Counted from the stretch's first letter, positions 17,237 through 25,115 are shown. The stretch is DNA of 64,000 nt from Chitinivibrionales bacterium (GCA_014728215.1 WJLZ01000117.1:62001-126000); one strand, 5' to 3'. Numbers and translations are program-made. The notes: generated from the letters alone by a model not told the origin.

Positions 17237-18169
17237 ATGATTGAAGCGATAAAAATATGGAACGAACCGAATAATCTCTCTCACTGGGATTTCCATGAGG
17301 ACTCCGGGTGGGAGATATTTTCAGAAATGGTAAAAAGTGCGGCTCGTAGGCTGTGCCGGATTTGTCCTCATATCCCTCTGGTTCTGGGGGGGATTTCACC
17401 TGTTGATCCTAATTTCATGGAATTGATGAATGATCGGGGGGTTCTTGATGTTGTCGATGCGGTAGGTGTCCATGGATTTCCCCTGGATTGGAACCATTGG
17501 CGATTAAACGATTGGCCGCAAAAAATAGTGGAAATTGAATCCGTAACATCATTACCGGTCTGGGTAACCGAGGCCGGCGTCTCCAGCTTTGGTTCGGATG
17601 AGATCCAGGTGTACGGATTGAAACGCACGATTGAACTGTTAAAGGGCCGGGTCGATCGGGTATTCTGGTACTCGCTTCTGGACCTTCCGCCGCAATGGAC
17701 TGCCACAACGCGACATCAGGAGAAACAGGGAAGCTCCTATTACCGTCATTTTTACCAGGGACTGGTCAGGGCCGACGGTACTCTGAAACCGGCTTTTCAC
17801 CATTTCGACCCCGGTTTTGGAATATGTCAATGGTTTTCCTATGAGGATCCCCGGTTGGATACGGCCGTGGAACTTTTCAAGCGCCTTGAAGTAAAAAAAA
17901 TCAGAACCGGCATAAGCTGGGCCGATTGGCACCGCCCAGATGCTGTCCAATGGTTCGATCGTCAGATGAAAGCGCTTGAGCCTTTTGATGTTTCGCTGAC
18001 TTTGTGTTTCACACCGCCTTCCCGAGGACGAAAGCCTCATCATACGAGTCCGCCGATTGTGCCCGAAGAATTTTCATGGTTTGCCGATGAAATCGCCCGG
18101 AGATATATCGGGAGGAAAAGCGTTTCCGGTCAACACCGCAAAGTAAACATCTCTGAACGGAGGAAATAA
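17237..18169 (+). CDS. Glycosidase-like protein 1, circularly permuted clan GH-A-type barrel
   Basis: A 310-residue protein, ATG at 17237 with GGAG upstream, inside a longer open frame. Residues 1-190 read like strands 4-8 of a clan GH-A barrel: acid/base motif IWNEPNN (E10), GGISPVDPNF, GVHGFPLDWN, nucleophile motif WVTEAGVSSFG (E112), FWYSLLDLP. Residues 195-290 then read like strands 1-3: GICQWF, LEVKKIRTGISWAD, WFDRQMKALEPFD, CFTPP, PHHTSPP and a FADEIARRY helix that would normally come before NEPN. The order is therefore permuted. No signal peptide, so action is cytoplasmic or regulatory. Both catalytic glutamates are present. Annotated relatives are called beta-xylosidase; the real substrate is unknown. 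Confidence 0.7.
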   Translation: MIEAIKIWNEPNNLSHWDFHEDSGWEIFSEMVKSAARRLCRICPHIPLVLGGISPVDPNFMELMNDRGVLDVVDAVGVHGFPLDWNHWRLNDWPQKIVEIESVTSLPVWVTEAGVSSFGSDEIQVYGLKRTIELLKGRVDRVFWYSLLDLPPQWTATTRHQEKQGSSYYRHFYQGLVRADGTLKPAFHHFDPGFGICQWFSYEDPRLDTAVELFKRLEVKKIRTGISWADWHRPDAVQWFDRQMKALEPFDVSLTLCFTPPSRGRKPHHTSPPIVPEEFSWFADEIARRYIGRKSVSGQHRKVNISERRK

Positions 18170-18173
18170 CAAT

Positions 18174-19061
18174 ATGGTCGACTCGGTCATGATATGGAAT
18201 GAACCGAATAACCTTGCTCACTGGGATTATACGCTCGATCCGGAGTGGAATATTTTTGCAAAAATGACAATCGAGGCGATTCAGGCTATCCGTACCGAAA
18301 ATCCCTCCCTGAACATTATTCTTGGCGGCATATCCCCCGTCGATCCCGATTTTATTGCAAATATGAAGAGCAAAGGTGTTATTGACTGTGTAGATGGTGT
18401 CGGGATACATGGTTTTCCCTACGACTGGAACCACTGGACGGTCAATGAATGGCCCCAAAAAATTACCCGGATAGGAGAAATCGCCAAGAAACCGGTATGG
18501 GTCACCGAAGTCGGGGTTTCTTCATTCGGCGCAGAGGATGTTCAGGTAATAGGAATGGAGCAGTCTGCTCCGCTGCTGAAAGAAAATGCCTCACGTACCT
18601 ACTGGTACAGTCTTTTGGACCTGCCCCGGACCTGGGAAGCCGTGGCGCATCAACCGGAAGCTCAGGGAAATGAATATATCAGACACTTTTACATGGGCCT
18701 GCTTCGAGAAGATGCAACACCTAAGCTGGCTTTTTACACTTTCGTTAATAATGCGGACGACATGGGAATATGTCAATGGTTTCATCTCAACGACCAGCGG
18801 ATGAATCTGGCGGTAGAGTTATTGAAAAAGATGGATATACAAAGGGTGCGAACAGGACTGAGCTGGGCCGATAGCATCTATCCCGGAGCATATAAATGGT
18901 TCGACAGGCAGATGAAAGCGCTCGAAAACTTCGAAACCTGTATCACTTTCTGTTTTACTCCCTCAGCCCACGGCATAGCACCCCACCATACAAGTCCGCC
19001 GAAAACGACCGGCCGGTTTGCCGAGTTCTGCGCTTCCATGGTAAAACGCTACATGTGTTAA
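18174..19061 (+). CDS. Glycosidase-like protein 2, tandem paralog with the same permutation
   Basis: A 295-residue paralog aligning almost without gaps to the previous gene: IWNEPNN (E10), WVTEVGVSSFG (E112), YWYSLLDLP, then GICQWF, RVRTGLSWAD, WFDRQMKALENF, CFTPS, PHHTSPP and a final FAEFCASMVKRY. It has its own ribosome site (CGGAGG) after the previous stop, and is in a different frame, so it is a separate protein and not a read-through product. Note that the last third of gene 1 plus the first two thirds of gene 2 would spell a barrel in normal order. Cotranscribed with the next two genes. Confidence 0.7.
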   Translation: MVDSVMIWNEPNNLAHWDYTLDPEWNIFAKMTIEAIQAIRTENPSLNIILGGISPVDPDFIANMKSKGVIDCVDGVGIHGFPYDWNHWTVNEWPQKITRIGEIAKKPVWVTEVGVSSFGAEDVQVIGMEQSAPLLKENASRTYWYSLLDLPRTWEAVAHQPEAQGNEYIRHFYMGLLREDATPKLAFYTFVNNADDMGICQWFHLNDQRMNLAVELLKKMDIQRVRTGLSWADSIYPGAYKWFDRQMKALENFETCITFCFTPSAHGIAPHHTSPPKTTGRFAEFCASMVKRYMC

Positions 19062-19099
19062 CTGTCAAACATGCATCGGAATACAGGAAGGTATAATAT

Positions 19100-19708
19100 A
19101 TGAGCAGATTTTTACTGATCCGTCATTGTGAAGCCGATCATATCGGCAATTTTGTTGCCGGGAGAATGGATGGCGTCCATCTGAACGGCAAGGGGCGCAA
19201 GCAGGCAGACGCCCTTGCCGAACGTTTACGACAGGTCCCTATGGATGCAATCATAACAAGTCCTCTGGAACGGGCATTCGAGTCGGCGGAATTATTAGCC
19301 GAAAGCAAACGAATCTTTCTGCAAAAAAATGACGCACTCAGCGAAATGGATTTCGGCCGATGGACAGGGTGTGAGTTTGAGGCATTGAAAGATGAACCGC
19401 AATGGAAGATCTTTAATTCATTCCGAAGCGGCGCACTGGTTCCCGGCGGTGAATCGATTCTCCAGGTCCAGTGTCGTATGGTATCTACTATTCTGGAAAT
19501 CAATACAGAAAAGCCCGATTCAACGATAGCGCTGGTGAGCCATGCCGACCCGATAAAAACCGCCCTGATCTATTTTCTTGGTGTGCCCATCGATTGCATG
19601 TTACGGATGACCATATCCCCGGCATCAGTCAGTGTACTCGATATCGGAGAAAATGGCGCGGTGGTGCAGTGTATTAATGATGTTGATGGGAGATTGAGTG
19701 TTGATTGA
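19100..19708 (+). CDS. Histidine phosphatase family protein
   Basis: A 202-residue phosphoglycerate mutase-like phosphatase. The catalytic RHCEADH motif near residue 8 (RHG in most family members) gives the phosphohistidine; SPLERAFESAE provides the conserved arginine, E-M-DFGRWTG the proton donor region, and VSHADPIK the second histidine. GNFVAGRMDGVHLNGKGR matches the cobalamin phosphatase/phosphoglycerate mutase subgroup. In this cassette it may remove phosphate from a sugar-phosphate intermediate. AAGGTATAAT precedes the ATG; third gene of the 17237 operon. Confidence 0.8.
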   Translation: MSRFLLIRHCEADHIGNFVAGRMDGVHLNGKGRKQADALAERLRQVPMDAIITSPLERAFESAELLAESKRIFLQKNDALSEMDFGRWTGCEFEALKDEPQWKIFNSFRSGALVPGGESILQVQCRMVSTILEINTEKPDSTIALVSHADPIKTALIYFLGVPIDCMLRMTISPASVSVLDIGENGAVVQCINDVDGRLSVD

Positions 19709-19725
19709 AACAGGAGGTCTGCACA

Positions 19726-20019
19726 ATGTTTGGAATGAAAAAGAGTCACAATTTAAAACAGAAGCTGATATGGTTATCCCTTGGTGCTGCGGTGACCGGA
19801 TTGGCGGGGCTGGCTGGAAGTGCCATGGCAAAAAGGATCTGGAAAATCTGGCGTCGTAGTGAACCGCCGGAGGATGCCGAGTCATCGCAGACCGGCTGGC
19901 GTGATGCTGTGCTCTGGACCGCGCTTACCAGTCTTTTTATCGGTGTTGCAGGGGTAATGTTCAAACGTTTTGCAGCATTAGGATGGAAAAAAACTACCGG
20001 TCACAATCCGCCATCGTGA
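19726..20019 (+). CDS. DUF4235 small membrane protein
   Basis: A 97-residue protein with two hydrophobic segments (WLSLGAAVTGLAGLAGSAMA and LWTALTSLFIGVAGVMF) separated by a polar loop IWKIWRRSEPPEDAE and GWRDAV; this PP...WRdA..WA pattern is DUF4235, a stress-associated membrane protein family. ATG 19726 is chosen because CAGGAGG lies nine bases upstream. Last gene of the operon, followed by a hairpin. Function unknown. Confidence 0.75.
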   Translation: MFGMKKSHNLKQKLIWLSLGAAVTGLAGLAGSAMAKRIWKIWRRSEPPEDAESSQTGWRDAVLWTALTSLFIGVAGVMFKRFAALGWKKTTGHNPPS

Positions 20020-20023
20020 AGTA

Positions 20024-20054
20024 CTGCGGGACAATGATGCACATTGCCCCGCAG
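20024..20054. terminator. Hairpin between convergent DUF4235 and ferritin-like genes
   Basis: CTGCGGG-A-CAATG pairs with CATTG-C-CCCGCAG across a five-base loop, with a single mismatch. It directly follows the DUF4235 stop and precedes the ferritin-like stop. No long U-tract, so probably a bidirectional, weak or Rho-assisted terminator. Confidence 0.55.
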
Positions 20055-20064
20055 GAGTTGCCAA

Positions 20065-20511
20065 TCATCGGGCATAGACCGAAAGTTTTTCCTGTATGTA
20101 TTGCAAATGCCGCTTTTCATCATCGTAATTTTCATCGATAACCGTCTTAATCTCCTGAGGCAGATCCAGTCCATGAGCATTGGAATATTTTTTATTTGTC
20201 AGTTTTTCATTGCCCTCCATGGCTTTCAGTGCACCATCGGTACCCATCATGCTTCGCAGTGCCGTAAATCCCTCGATTAAAAATCCACTGAGGTCCGGCG
20301 ACACCTTGGGAGGTTCTTCGCCCTGTTGACGGATCAAATCGGCAAGACGCTCCACATGGCGGTCGTGGTCGCCCTGATACACTTCCAGCTGCGATTTAAT
20401 ATCGGCATCCGATTCGTCGACACGTTTGATCGCCTGGTCGTAAGCATGAGATGCATCGACATCAAGCTGCATTAAAGACTTGAGGGTATCGATAATTTGA
20501 TTTTTCTCCAT
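20065..20511 (-). CDS. Ferritin-like four-helix protein
   Basis: A 148-residue all-helical protein: MEKNQIIDTLKSLMQLDVDASHAYDQAI, EVYQGDHDRHVERLADLI, and a final DENYDDEKRHLQYIQEKL. Paired acidic/His residues (D17-H21, D-x2-H-x-E in DHDRHVE, E-x2-H in DEKRHLQ) resemble a carboxylate-bridged di-iron site, as in the DUF892/DUF2383 ferritin-like groups linked to stress. ATG 20511 has AAGGAG seven bases upstream and is preferred over 20547. It probably stores iron or protects against oxidants in the cytoplasm. Confidence 0.65.
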   Translation of the reverse strand: MEKNQIIDTLKSLMQLDVDASHAYDQAIKRVDESDADIKSQLEVYQGDHDRHVERLADLIRQQGEEPPKVSPDLSGFLIEGFTALRSMMGTDGALKAMEGNEKLTNKKYSNAHGLDLPQEIKTVIDENYDDEKRHLQYIQEKLSVYAR

Positions 20512-20549
20512 GAGATACTCCTTATGGTTAGTGTTGTTTACAAACACAT

Positions 20550-20795
20550 TTAAACTACGACGCTTTCATAACTGCGGAACCGTTCCACCGGATGAGGCCC
20601 TTGGATTTCCTGCCGGTAATCCCGTCCGAACTGATCGATATGCTGCCTGATCACCGCCTGACTCGGAACAAACCCGTCTTCGTTGACCTTTTTCTGATAC
20701 ATTGCATAATCCGAATTTTCGGGAAGTTCTTTTGCCTGAACATAGTCGGTGCGATTTGCGGTCAGGTCAACCTGATTTTTGATGATCTCACGCAC
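20550..20795 (-). CDS. Unrecognised protein, probably an N-terminally truncated remnant
   Basis: The frame is open from 20930 (just after a TAA) to the stop at 20550 and is coding-like throughout (IINRIARELTQKYENRDP, EFPEPTIFESNKEYVREI, ending HPVERFRSYESVVV), but it contains no ATG. The only plausible start is the GTG at 20795, with AAGGA four bases upstream, giving 81 residues. The coding-like stretch begins only about 20 bases after the DUF3618 gene. I infer that a deletion removed the 5' half. I do not recognise the family. Confidence 0.45.
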   Translation of the reverse strand: MREIIKNQVDLTANRTDYVQAKELPENSDYAMYQKKVNEDGFVPSQAVIRQHIDQFGRDYRQEIQGPHPVERFRSYESVVV

Positions 20796-20948
20796 ATATT
20801 CCTTATTCGATTCGAAGATTGTGGGTTCGGGGAATTCACCGTATTTTTCTGCCGGATCGCGATTTTCATATTTTTGTGTCAGCTCCCGGGCGATCCGGTT
20901 TATGATGCCGCACCGCCCGTTCTGTAATTTTTATGGATGATTTAGTTG

Positions 20949-21797
20949 CTATGCCTGTTTGGGTGGATTCTCACTGCTCTTTTCGGTTTTCTGCATTTCT
21001 TTTTCAGTCGCTTCTTCGGCCTTTTGTGCAGTTTCTTTGGCCTGGGATGTTACCTTTTCTTTAGCTTTTTCGGCTTGTTCGCCCATGAGACGTTTTTCGG
21101 TATGAGTAGGTCTGAATGCCAGGCCTGCGATAATACCCGCAGCCATTGTCGCGACACCTGCAGCAAGGGGATACTCTTGCAGGATATCTCTGGCCCTTTG
21201 ATAGCCCTCTGCGGTCTGTTCTCTCCGCTTGCCCGCCATGGTGCCGAATTTCTCTGAACGTTCTCTGAATTTATCCGCCTGCTCACCTGTTTTGGCTTGT
21301 GCCGATCCTATGCCGTGACGGGCCGATTCGATTGTTTCTTCAACCGATTCACGTGCCGAGGATATCGTCGATTTGGCCGTGTCAAAGGCCTTGCCGATGC
21401 CATGCCTGCCCTTATGCAGTGCTTCCGTGCCGGTGCGGCCGTCATGGGGCTGCATATTCCAGGCAATCCAGCCGATACCCGCGCCTACAAGCATTGAGGG
21501 AAAGGGGTTTTCCTGGATGGTTTGAAAAATGCGGTTGCTTAATTCAATTGCAGACTTGCGGGCATGTTCACGATCATGGGGAATCTGGAAATAATCATAA
21601 ACATATTCTATAAGATGTCCCGGGCTGAGACGATTGCCGAGTGCATCGAGCGTCGTATCCATGTCATGACGTGTATGGTCGACATCTTGCTCGATCTCCT
21701 GAGAATTTTTATGTCTGCCGTCCTGGCGCGCACTCCACTCATACTTATGATGAGCCGGCGGTGTCTGCTCTAATGTTTTCGTTTCTTGTTCAGCCAT
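20949..21797 (-). CDS. DUF3618 membrane-associated stress protein
   Basis: A 282-residue protein. Residues 33-60 (EIEQDVDHTRHDMDTTLDAL then GNRLSPG) are the DUF3618 signature. A short hydrophobic segment follows near PSMLVGAGIGWIAW and another near ILQEYPLAAGVATMAAGIIAG. The rest is highly charged, Ala/Glu/Lys-rich and predicted coiled-coil (KAKEKVTSQAKETAQKAEE), like YtxH and LEA-type proteins. AAGGAGG precedes the ATG. It is the third gene of an operon with the holin-like and NDI-like genes, a trio I know from many stress-tolerant bacteria. Probably anchors to or stabilises the inner membrane. Confidence 0.75.
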   Translation of the reverse strand: MAEQETKTLEQTPPAHHKYEWSARQDGRHKNSQEIEQDVDHTRHDMDTTLDALGNRLSPGHLIEYVYDYFQIPHDREHARKSAIELSNRIFQTIQENPFPSMLVGAGIGWIAWNMQPHDGRTGTEALHKGRHGIGKAFDTAKSTISSARESVEETIESARHGIGSAQAKTGEQADKFRERSEKFGTMAGKRREQTAEGYQRARDILQEYPLAAGVATMAAGIIAGLAFRPTHTEKRLMGEQAEKAKEKVTSQAKETAQKAEEATEKEMQKTEKSSENPPKQA

Positions 21798-22210
21798 TCT
21801 CTATCCTCCTTCATCGATTTGATTGTTTTTTCGGGTACTGCGCTGGTGTGTTTGATTGTTTTTATAGCTTTTTGTATGAATGCGTATCCGATAATACCAA
21901 CGACAGCACCGACAATCAGGGACATCACCATAATAGCGATTGATTGAGTAAGTCCGGCATTCTGCAATCCCCAGGCGCCCAGATAATTGAGCCCGTTAAG
22001 CAGAAATAAAAAGCCGGCGTACGCTATCAGAGAACCCGCCATAAGGTATGCGCCGTTGCGAAGAAGGCGGGAAACTTTTTCGCCGGTTTCCGCTTTGGCG
22101 AGTTCGATCTGCTGACGAACCAGGACAATGCTCTCGTCACGTAAATCTTTCAGCAGTTCCGAAAACGATTCTTCTGTTGCAACGGTTTGCGGTTCATCGT
22201 ATATGTTCAT
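21770..22210 (-). CDS. Holin-like (DUF1469, Phage_holin_3_6) membrane protein
   Basis: A 146-residue protein with an N-terminal amphipathic helix (FSELLKDLRDESIVLVRQQIELAKAE) and two transmembrane hairpins (LMAGSLIAYAGFLFLLNGLN and IAIMVMSLIVGAVVGIIGYA), the standard layout of the DUF1469 superfamily. It is not evidence of a phage; such proteins occur in chromosomal stress operons. The start overlaps the upstream stop by four bases and its C-terminus overlaps DUF3618 by 28 bases. Confidence 0.75.
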   Translation of the reverse strand: MNIYDEPQTVATEESFSELLKDLRDESIVLVRQQIELAKAETGEKVSRLLRNGAYLMAGSLIAYAGFLFLLNGLNYLGAWGLQNAGLTQSIAIMVMSLIVGAVVGIIGYAFIQKAIKTIKHTSAVPEKTIKSMKEDREWLNKKRKH

Positions 22211-22698
22211 AATGCTGCTCCTTCCTCTGAATGCTGCTCGAGCGGCGGTTGTGTAGCGACCATCTCCTTCTGAACCGGCTGGGCAGCTTCATGACCATCG
22301 GGAGAAGTTGATGCTCTGAAAAAGCGTGATGCGGCGATACCCGAAAGAAACATCCCACCGATTACCAGTCCGGGATGTTTCCGGCTGTATTCCTGTGATG
22401 TGTTGATCAGGTCTCCGATATCCCGGCCGGCAAGGTTGTTCGATGCCTGGTCGATAGTATTGGCAGTAGTTTCAAACCAATCGGCAAGCGAACTGTTGTT
22501 TTCACGAAGCTTCTGTGCCGCACTGTGAAGAGCCATGCCGATTTTCTGCACTTCACTTGCAGCTGCCGATTTTTCCTGATTAATAAACTGTGATCCTTCC
22601 CGCTTGATCTGGTCTCCAACCTTTTTGGCTGTGCCGGAGACTGCTTCGGCCTCCGATTCGACAGTGCGGGAAGACTGGTTTTTCGGATTTGACATCAT
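22207..22698 (-). CDS. Nutrient-deprivation-induced-like protein
   Basis: A 163-residue protein: a polar, coiled-coil-prone N-terminal half (EAEAVSGTAKKVGDQIKREG, NEKSAAASEVQKIGMALHSA-type heptads), the segment SLADWFETTANTIDQASNNL, and a C-terminal glycine-rich hydrophobic helix HPGLVIGGMFLSGIAASRFF that can insert in the membrane. This order matches proteins annotated as nutrient deprivation-induced in rhizobia. AGGAGG lies six bases before the ATG at 22698. First gene of the trio; sigma-54 site at 22756. Confidence 0.65.
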   Translation of the reverse strand: MMSNPKNQSSRTVESEAEAVSGTAKKVGDQIKREGSQFINQEKSAAASEVQKIGMALHSAAQKLRENNSSLADWFETTANTIDQASNNLAGRDIGDLINTSQEYSRKHPGLVIGGMFLSGIAASRFFRASTSPDGHEAAQPVQKEMVATQPPLEQHSEEGAAL

Positions 22699-22755
22699 AA
22701 CCATCCTCCTTTTTTGAGAACTACCATTCTATTGAACTGTTGACTACTGGTATTA

Positions 22756-22771
22756 GCAATTTTGGGGCCAA
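22756..22771 (-). promoter_or_regulatory. Sigma-54 promoter for the NDI/holin/DUF3618 operon
   Basis: Reads TGGCCCCAAAATTGCT on the minus strand, about 58 bases before ATG 22698. Confidence 0.7.
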
Positions 22772-23063
22772 GAAAGGCTGAAAAGACATTTTATCCATAC
22801 TTGAGAATTTATATATTCCTGAAGGAGGCTCAAGGGTATACGCCTGAATCGATTATCATATTCGAAAAATGTATTCTATGCTTTGATAATAAATTTTCGC
22901 TCTCATAGTGCATATTCGGTTAGATTACAGGAACTGTTTTCGCAAAAACTGAAATTTTAACGATATGATTCCTATGCTTCTTTTTTCATGCTTCAGAGAG
23001 GAAGAATCGGAGCATATTTTATTCCTTGAAATAAGATATCCTATAGATAGAATGAGCAGAAAC
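22772..23063. other. Intergenic control region, no gene seen
   Basis: AT-rich stretch between divergent sigma-54 promoters. It contains GTTTTCGCAAAAACTG (22935-22950), the same TTTTCGCAAAA motif seen near other sigma-54 sites. No convincing open frame. Confidence 0.5.
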
Positions 23064-23079
23064 CGGCATGTGGTTTGCT
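23064..23079 (+). promoter_or_regulatory. Sigma-54 promoter for the BrkB gene
   Basis: Reads CGGCATGTGGTTTGCT; GG-N10-GC with one -24 deviation (C for T), 144 bases before ATG 23223. Confidence 0.65.
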
Positions 23080-23222
23080 TTACAGTTGACGATCCCTCTT
23101 GAGTAGTCTATTATCGATTTTAAGCTATCCCGGTTTCCAGACTCAAACTTCTATAATCCCGTTGATCAATGGGACAGCGGATATTCGGGCTTTAATTACT
23201 TTTGATACAAAGGAGGTTGATT

Positions 23223-24227
23223 ATGGAGCAAACCAGAGAAGCGACCAGGCAGCGAAGGAAAGGGCGAACGCCGCCATACCGTGAAGACGGTCACGGGCGG
23301 CGAGCACGACGTCCGGAACAGATTCCAGATAAAGGCTGGCGGGATATTATCATGCGGGTAAAAAATCAGATTGGGGAAGACAATTTAAGCATTGTCGCGG
23401 CAGGGGTGGCATTTTTTGCTTTTCTTGCAATATTTCCGGCGATCGCCGCTCTCGTATCCATATATGGTCTTGTGGTGGATCCCCAGATTGTACAGCAACA
23501 GCTTCAGCAGGTTGCCGGTTTTTTTCCGGCCCAGAGTCGTCAGTTAATCTCGCAGATGCTTCAACAGATCGCGGCCGGTTCGCAGCAGGGCCTTGGGTGG
23601 GGACTGGCAATAAGCCTTCTCCTTGCATTATGGGGAGCGAATAAGGGAACAAAAGCACTGTTTACCGGAATTAATATCGTCTATAATGAACATGATGACC
23701 GGGGATTTATCAAGCAGAACGCACTGACCCTGCTCTTCTCACTCGGCGGAATTCTGCTTGCCGTTGTCAGCCTTGCTCTTGTCGTAGCTCTGCCTGCGAT
23801 TCTTGGGATCCTGGGCCTTCCCCTGTGGGGACACATTGCCGCCCGGATATTTCGATGGCTTCTTTTAACCGTTGTGGTGCTGGGCGGGCTTTCATTGCTC
23901 TACCGGTATGCTCCCGACCGGAACAAACCACGGTGGCAATGGATCACCTGGGGCTCGGGTATTGCAACAGTTTTGTGGCTTGTGGCGTCATGGGCTTTTT
24001 CATTTTATGTTTCCAATTGGGGAAGCTATAATAAAACGTATGGCTCGCTTGCCGCAGTAGTTATTCTTCTTTTGTGGTTTATGCTTACCAGCTTTACCTT
24101 TCTTTTAGGCGCCGAGATTAATTCTGAAATGGAGGCACAGACACAGGAAGACACAACGGTCGGACCGGATAAACCCATAGGGGAACGAAATGCTCTCAAG
24201 GCAGATACGGTGAGTGAATCACCCTAA
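23223..24227 (+). CDS. YihY/BrkB family inner membrane protein
   Basis: A 334-residue polytopic membrane protein. After a basic 40-residue N-terminus come IVAAGVAFFAFLAIFPAIAA, the conserved GW(A)ISLLLALWGANKGTKAL segment, and four more helices ending VVILLLWFMLTSFTFLLGAE, then an acidic tail. This is the BrkB/YihY fold (older name ribonuclease BN, which was wrong). The role is unclear; family members are linked to envelope stress and serum resistance. ATG 23223 is chosen for its AAAGGAGG site; 23202 is an alternative. Driven by the sigma-54 site at 23064. Confidence 0.85.
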   Translation: MEQTREATRQRRKGRTPPYREDGHGRRARRPEQIPDKGWRDIIMRVKNQIGEDNLSIVAAGVAFFAFLAIFPAIAALVSIYGLVVDPQIVQQQLQQVAGFFPAQSRQLISQMLQQIAAGSQQGLGWGLAISLLLALWGANKGTKALFTGINIVYNEHDDRGFIKQNALTLLFSLGGILLAVVSLALVVALPAILGILGLPLWGHIAARIFRWLLLTVVVLGGLSLLYRYAPDRNKPRWQWITWGSGIATVLWLVASWAFSFYVSNWGSYNKTYGSLAAVVILLLWFMLTSFTFLLGAEINSEMEAQTQEDTTVGPDKPIGERNALKADTVSESP

Positions 24228-24263
24228 CTTTTGGGGGCAAAATTCTTTAAAAGAAAGCAGTGC

Positions 24264-24301
24264 CGGATGATCGGAGAACCATATACTTCTCCGACCATCC
24301 G
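24264..24301. terminator. Strong hairpin between convergent BrkB and lipoprotein genes
   Basis: CGGATGATCGGAGAA pairs with TTCTCCGACCATCCG (one A-C mismatch) around an eight-base loop. Suitable as a bidirectional terminator; no U-tract. Confidence 0.6.
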
Positions 24302-24326
24302 ATCGATAAGGGGCGTGAGCGGATTA

Positions 24327-24530
24327 TTATTCAACTTCTTCTTCGATTTCCTCCTGAGCTTCTTCACCTTCTTCCTGAGCCTCTTCGGCTGCTTCACCGG
24401 TTTTCTCTTTGGCCTCTTCGGTTGTCTCTTTCATTTCTTCACCAGCTTCTTCGGCCGGTCTTTCCTGTTCACAAGCTGCAAAGGACAGAACCATTGTCAA
24501 AAAAATGGGGAGCAGTTTCTTTATGCCCAT
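24327..24530 (-). CDS. Small acidic lipoprotein with EE-rich repeats
   Basis: A 67-residue protein: signal peptide MGIKKLLPIFLTMVLSFAAC with a lipobox cysteine at 20, then a low-complexity, almost purely Glu/Ala/Lys/Thr tail (EEAGEEMKETTEEAKEKTGE and EEAQEEGEEAQEE). AAAGGAG precedes the ATG, so it is translated. The tail should form a negatively charged helix on the periplasmic side of a membrane. Similar lipoproteins are common and uncharacterised. I see no sigma-54 site before it. Confidence 0.65.
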   Translation of the reverse strand: MGIKKLLPIFLTMVLSFAACEQERPAEEAGEEMKETTEEAKEKTGEAAEEAQEEGEEAQEEIEEEVE

Positions 24531-24590
24531 GCCACAACTCCTTTTTAAGGTTAATAAGTACGATAAAAAAAATATACAATATTACAAAAA

Positions 24591-24636
24591 AATATTCGGT
24601 TGGCTGTCCGGAAATTTCGGAAACCAACCGAATATT
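24591..24636 (-). terminator. Rho-independent terminator of the DTAQM lipoprotein gene
   Basis: A 13-bp perfect stem (AATATTCGGTTGG at 24591-24603 with CCAACCGAATATT at 24624-24636) followed on the minus strand by a T-rich run. It lies 13 bases past the stop of the 24650-24973 gene. Confidence 0.75.
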
Positions 24637-24649
24637 CATATGATGTAAT

Positions 24650-24973
24650 TCAGAAGTTTCGGTTTACTGTGTCATTTTGCATTGTATCACGGCGATTATA
24701 TTTTTGTATGGTATCCTGACGGTTATCCATTTGTGCCGTGTCCTGCCCAATACCATTCATCTGTGCCGTATCAGCCATAGCGGTGTCCCACTCGGTAGTA
24801 TCCATTTGTGCGGTATCCATCTGTGCAGTATCCCGACCCATTGCACCACCGGGTTCCTGCTGGATGCCATTGGTTCCGTTCTGCTGTTGACGTTCTCCCA
24901 TTTCGCAGCCCCAGGATAGAAGCATCGCTCCGGCTATAGATATGGTTATTAATGGTTTTCGTGTAATAAGCAT
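24650..24973 (-). CDS. Lipoprotein with DTAQM repeats
   Basis: A 107-residue secreted lipoprotein: MLITRKPLITISIAGAMLLS with lipobox SWGC (C23), then a Gln/Asn/Asp/Thr-rich tail containing repeated five-residue units DTAQM, DTAQM, DTTEW, DTAMA, DTAQM and later DTAQM, DTIQK, DTMQN. The ATG has AAAGGAGG eight bases upstream. There is no recognisable domain. The repeat may bind ions or other surface polymers, or simply act as a spacer; the number of units is likely to vary between strains. Confidence 0.65.
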   Translation of the reverse strand: MLITRKPLITISIAGAMLLSWGCEMGERQQQNGTNGIQQEPGGAMGRDTAQMDTAQMDTTEWDTAMADTAQMNGIGQDTAQMDNRQDTIQKYNRRDTMQNDTVNRNF

Positions 24974-25043
24974 TGTATTTCCTCCTTTGCAAATATAGTA
25001 CTAATTTATTTTCCGAACATTAAAAGGAATTCAAAAAGCTTGT

Positions 25044-25073
25044 CCGGCGTAAGATCTATTTACTCTACGCCGG
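25044..25073 (-). terminator. Hairpin terminator downstream of the repeat protein gene
   Basis: CCGGCGTA (25044-25051) pairs with TACGCCGG (25066-25073); on the minus strand it is followed by ACAAGCTTTTTGAA. It lies about 40 bases past the stop at 25116. Confidence 0.6.
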
Positions 25074-25115
25074 CCGGCGGAGATTGATATTTAACTGTTT
25101 CCTGTTTATTCATGT

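Noticed and set aside
18100-18180. The two glycosidase-like genes as a single gene broken by frameshift
   Set aside because: The second gene has its own strong ribosome site and starts at the same motif as the first; both paralogs share the same complete order, so two separate proteins are more likely.
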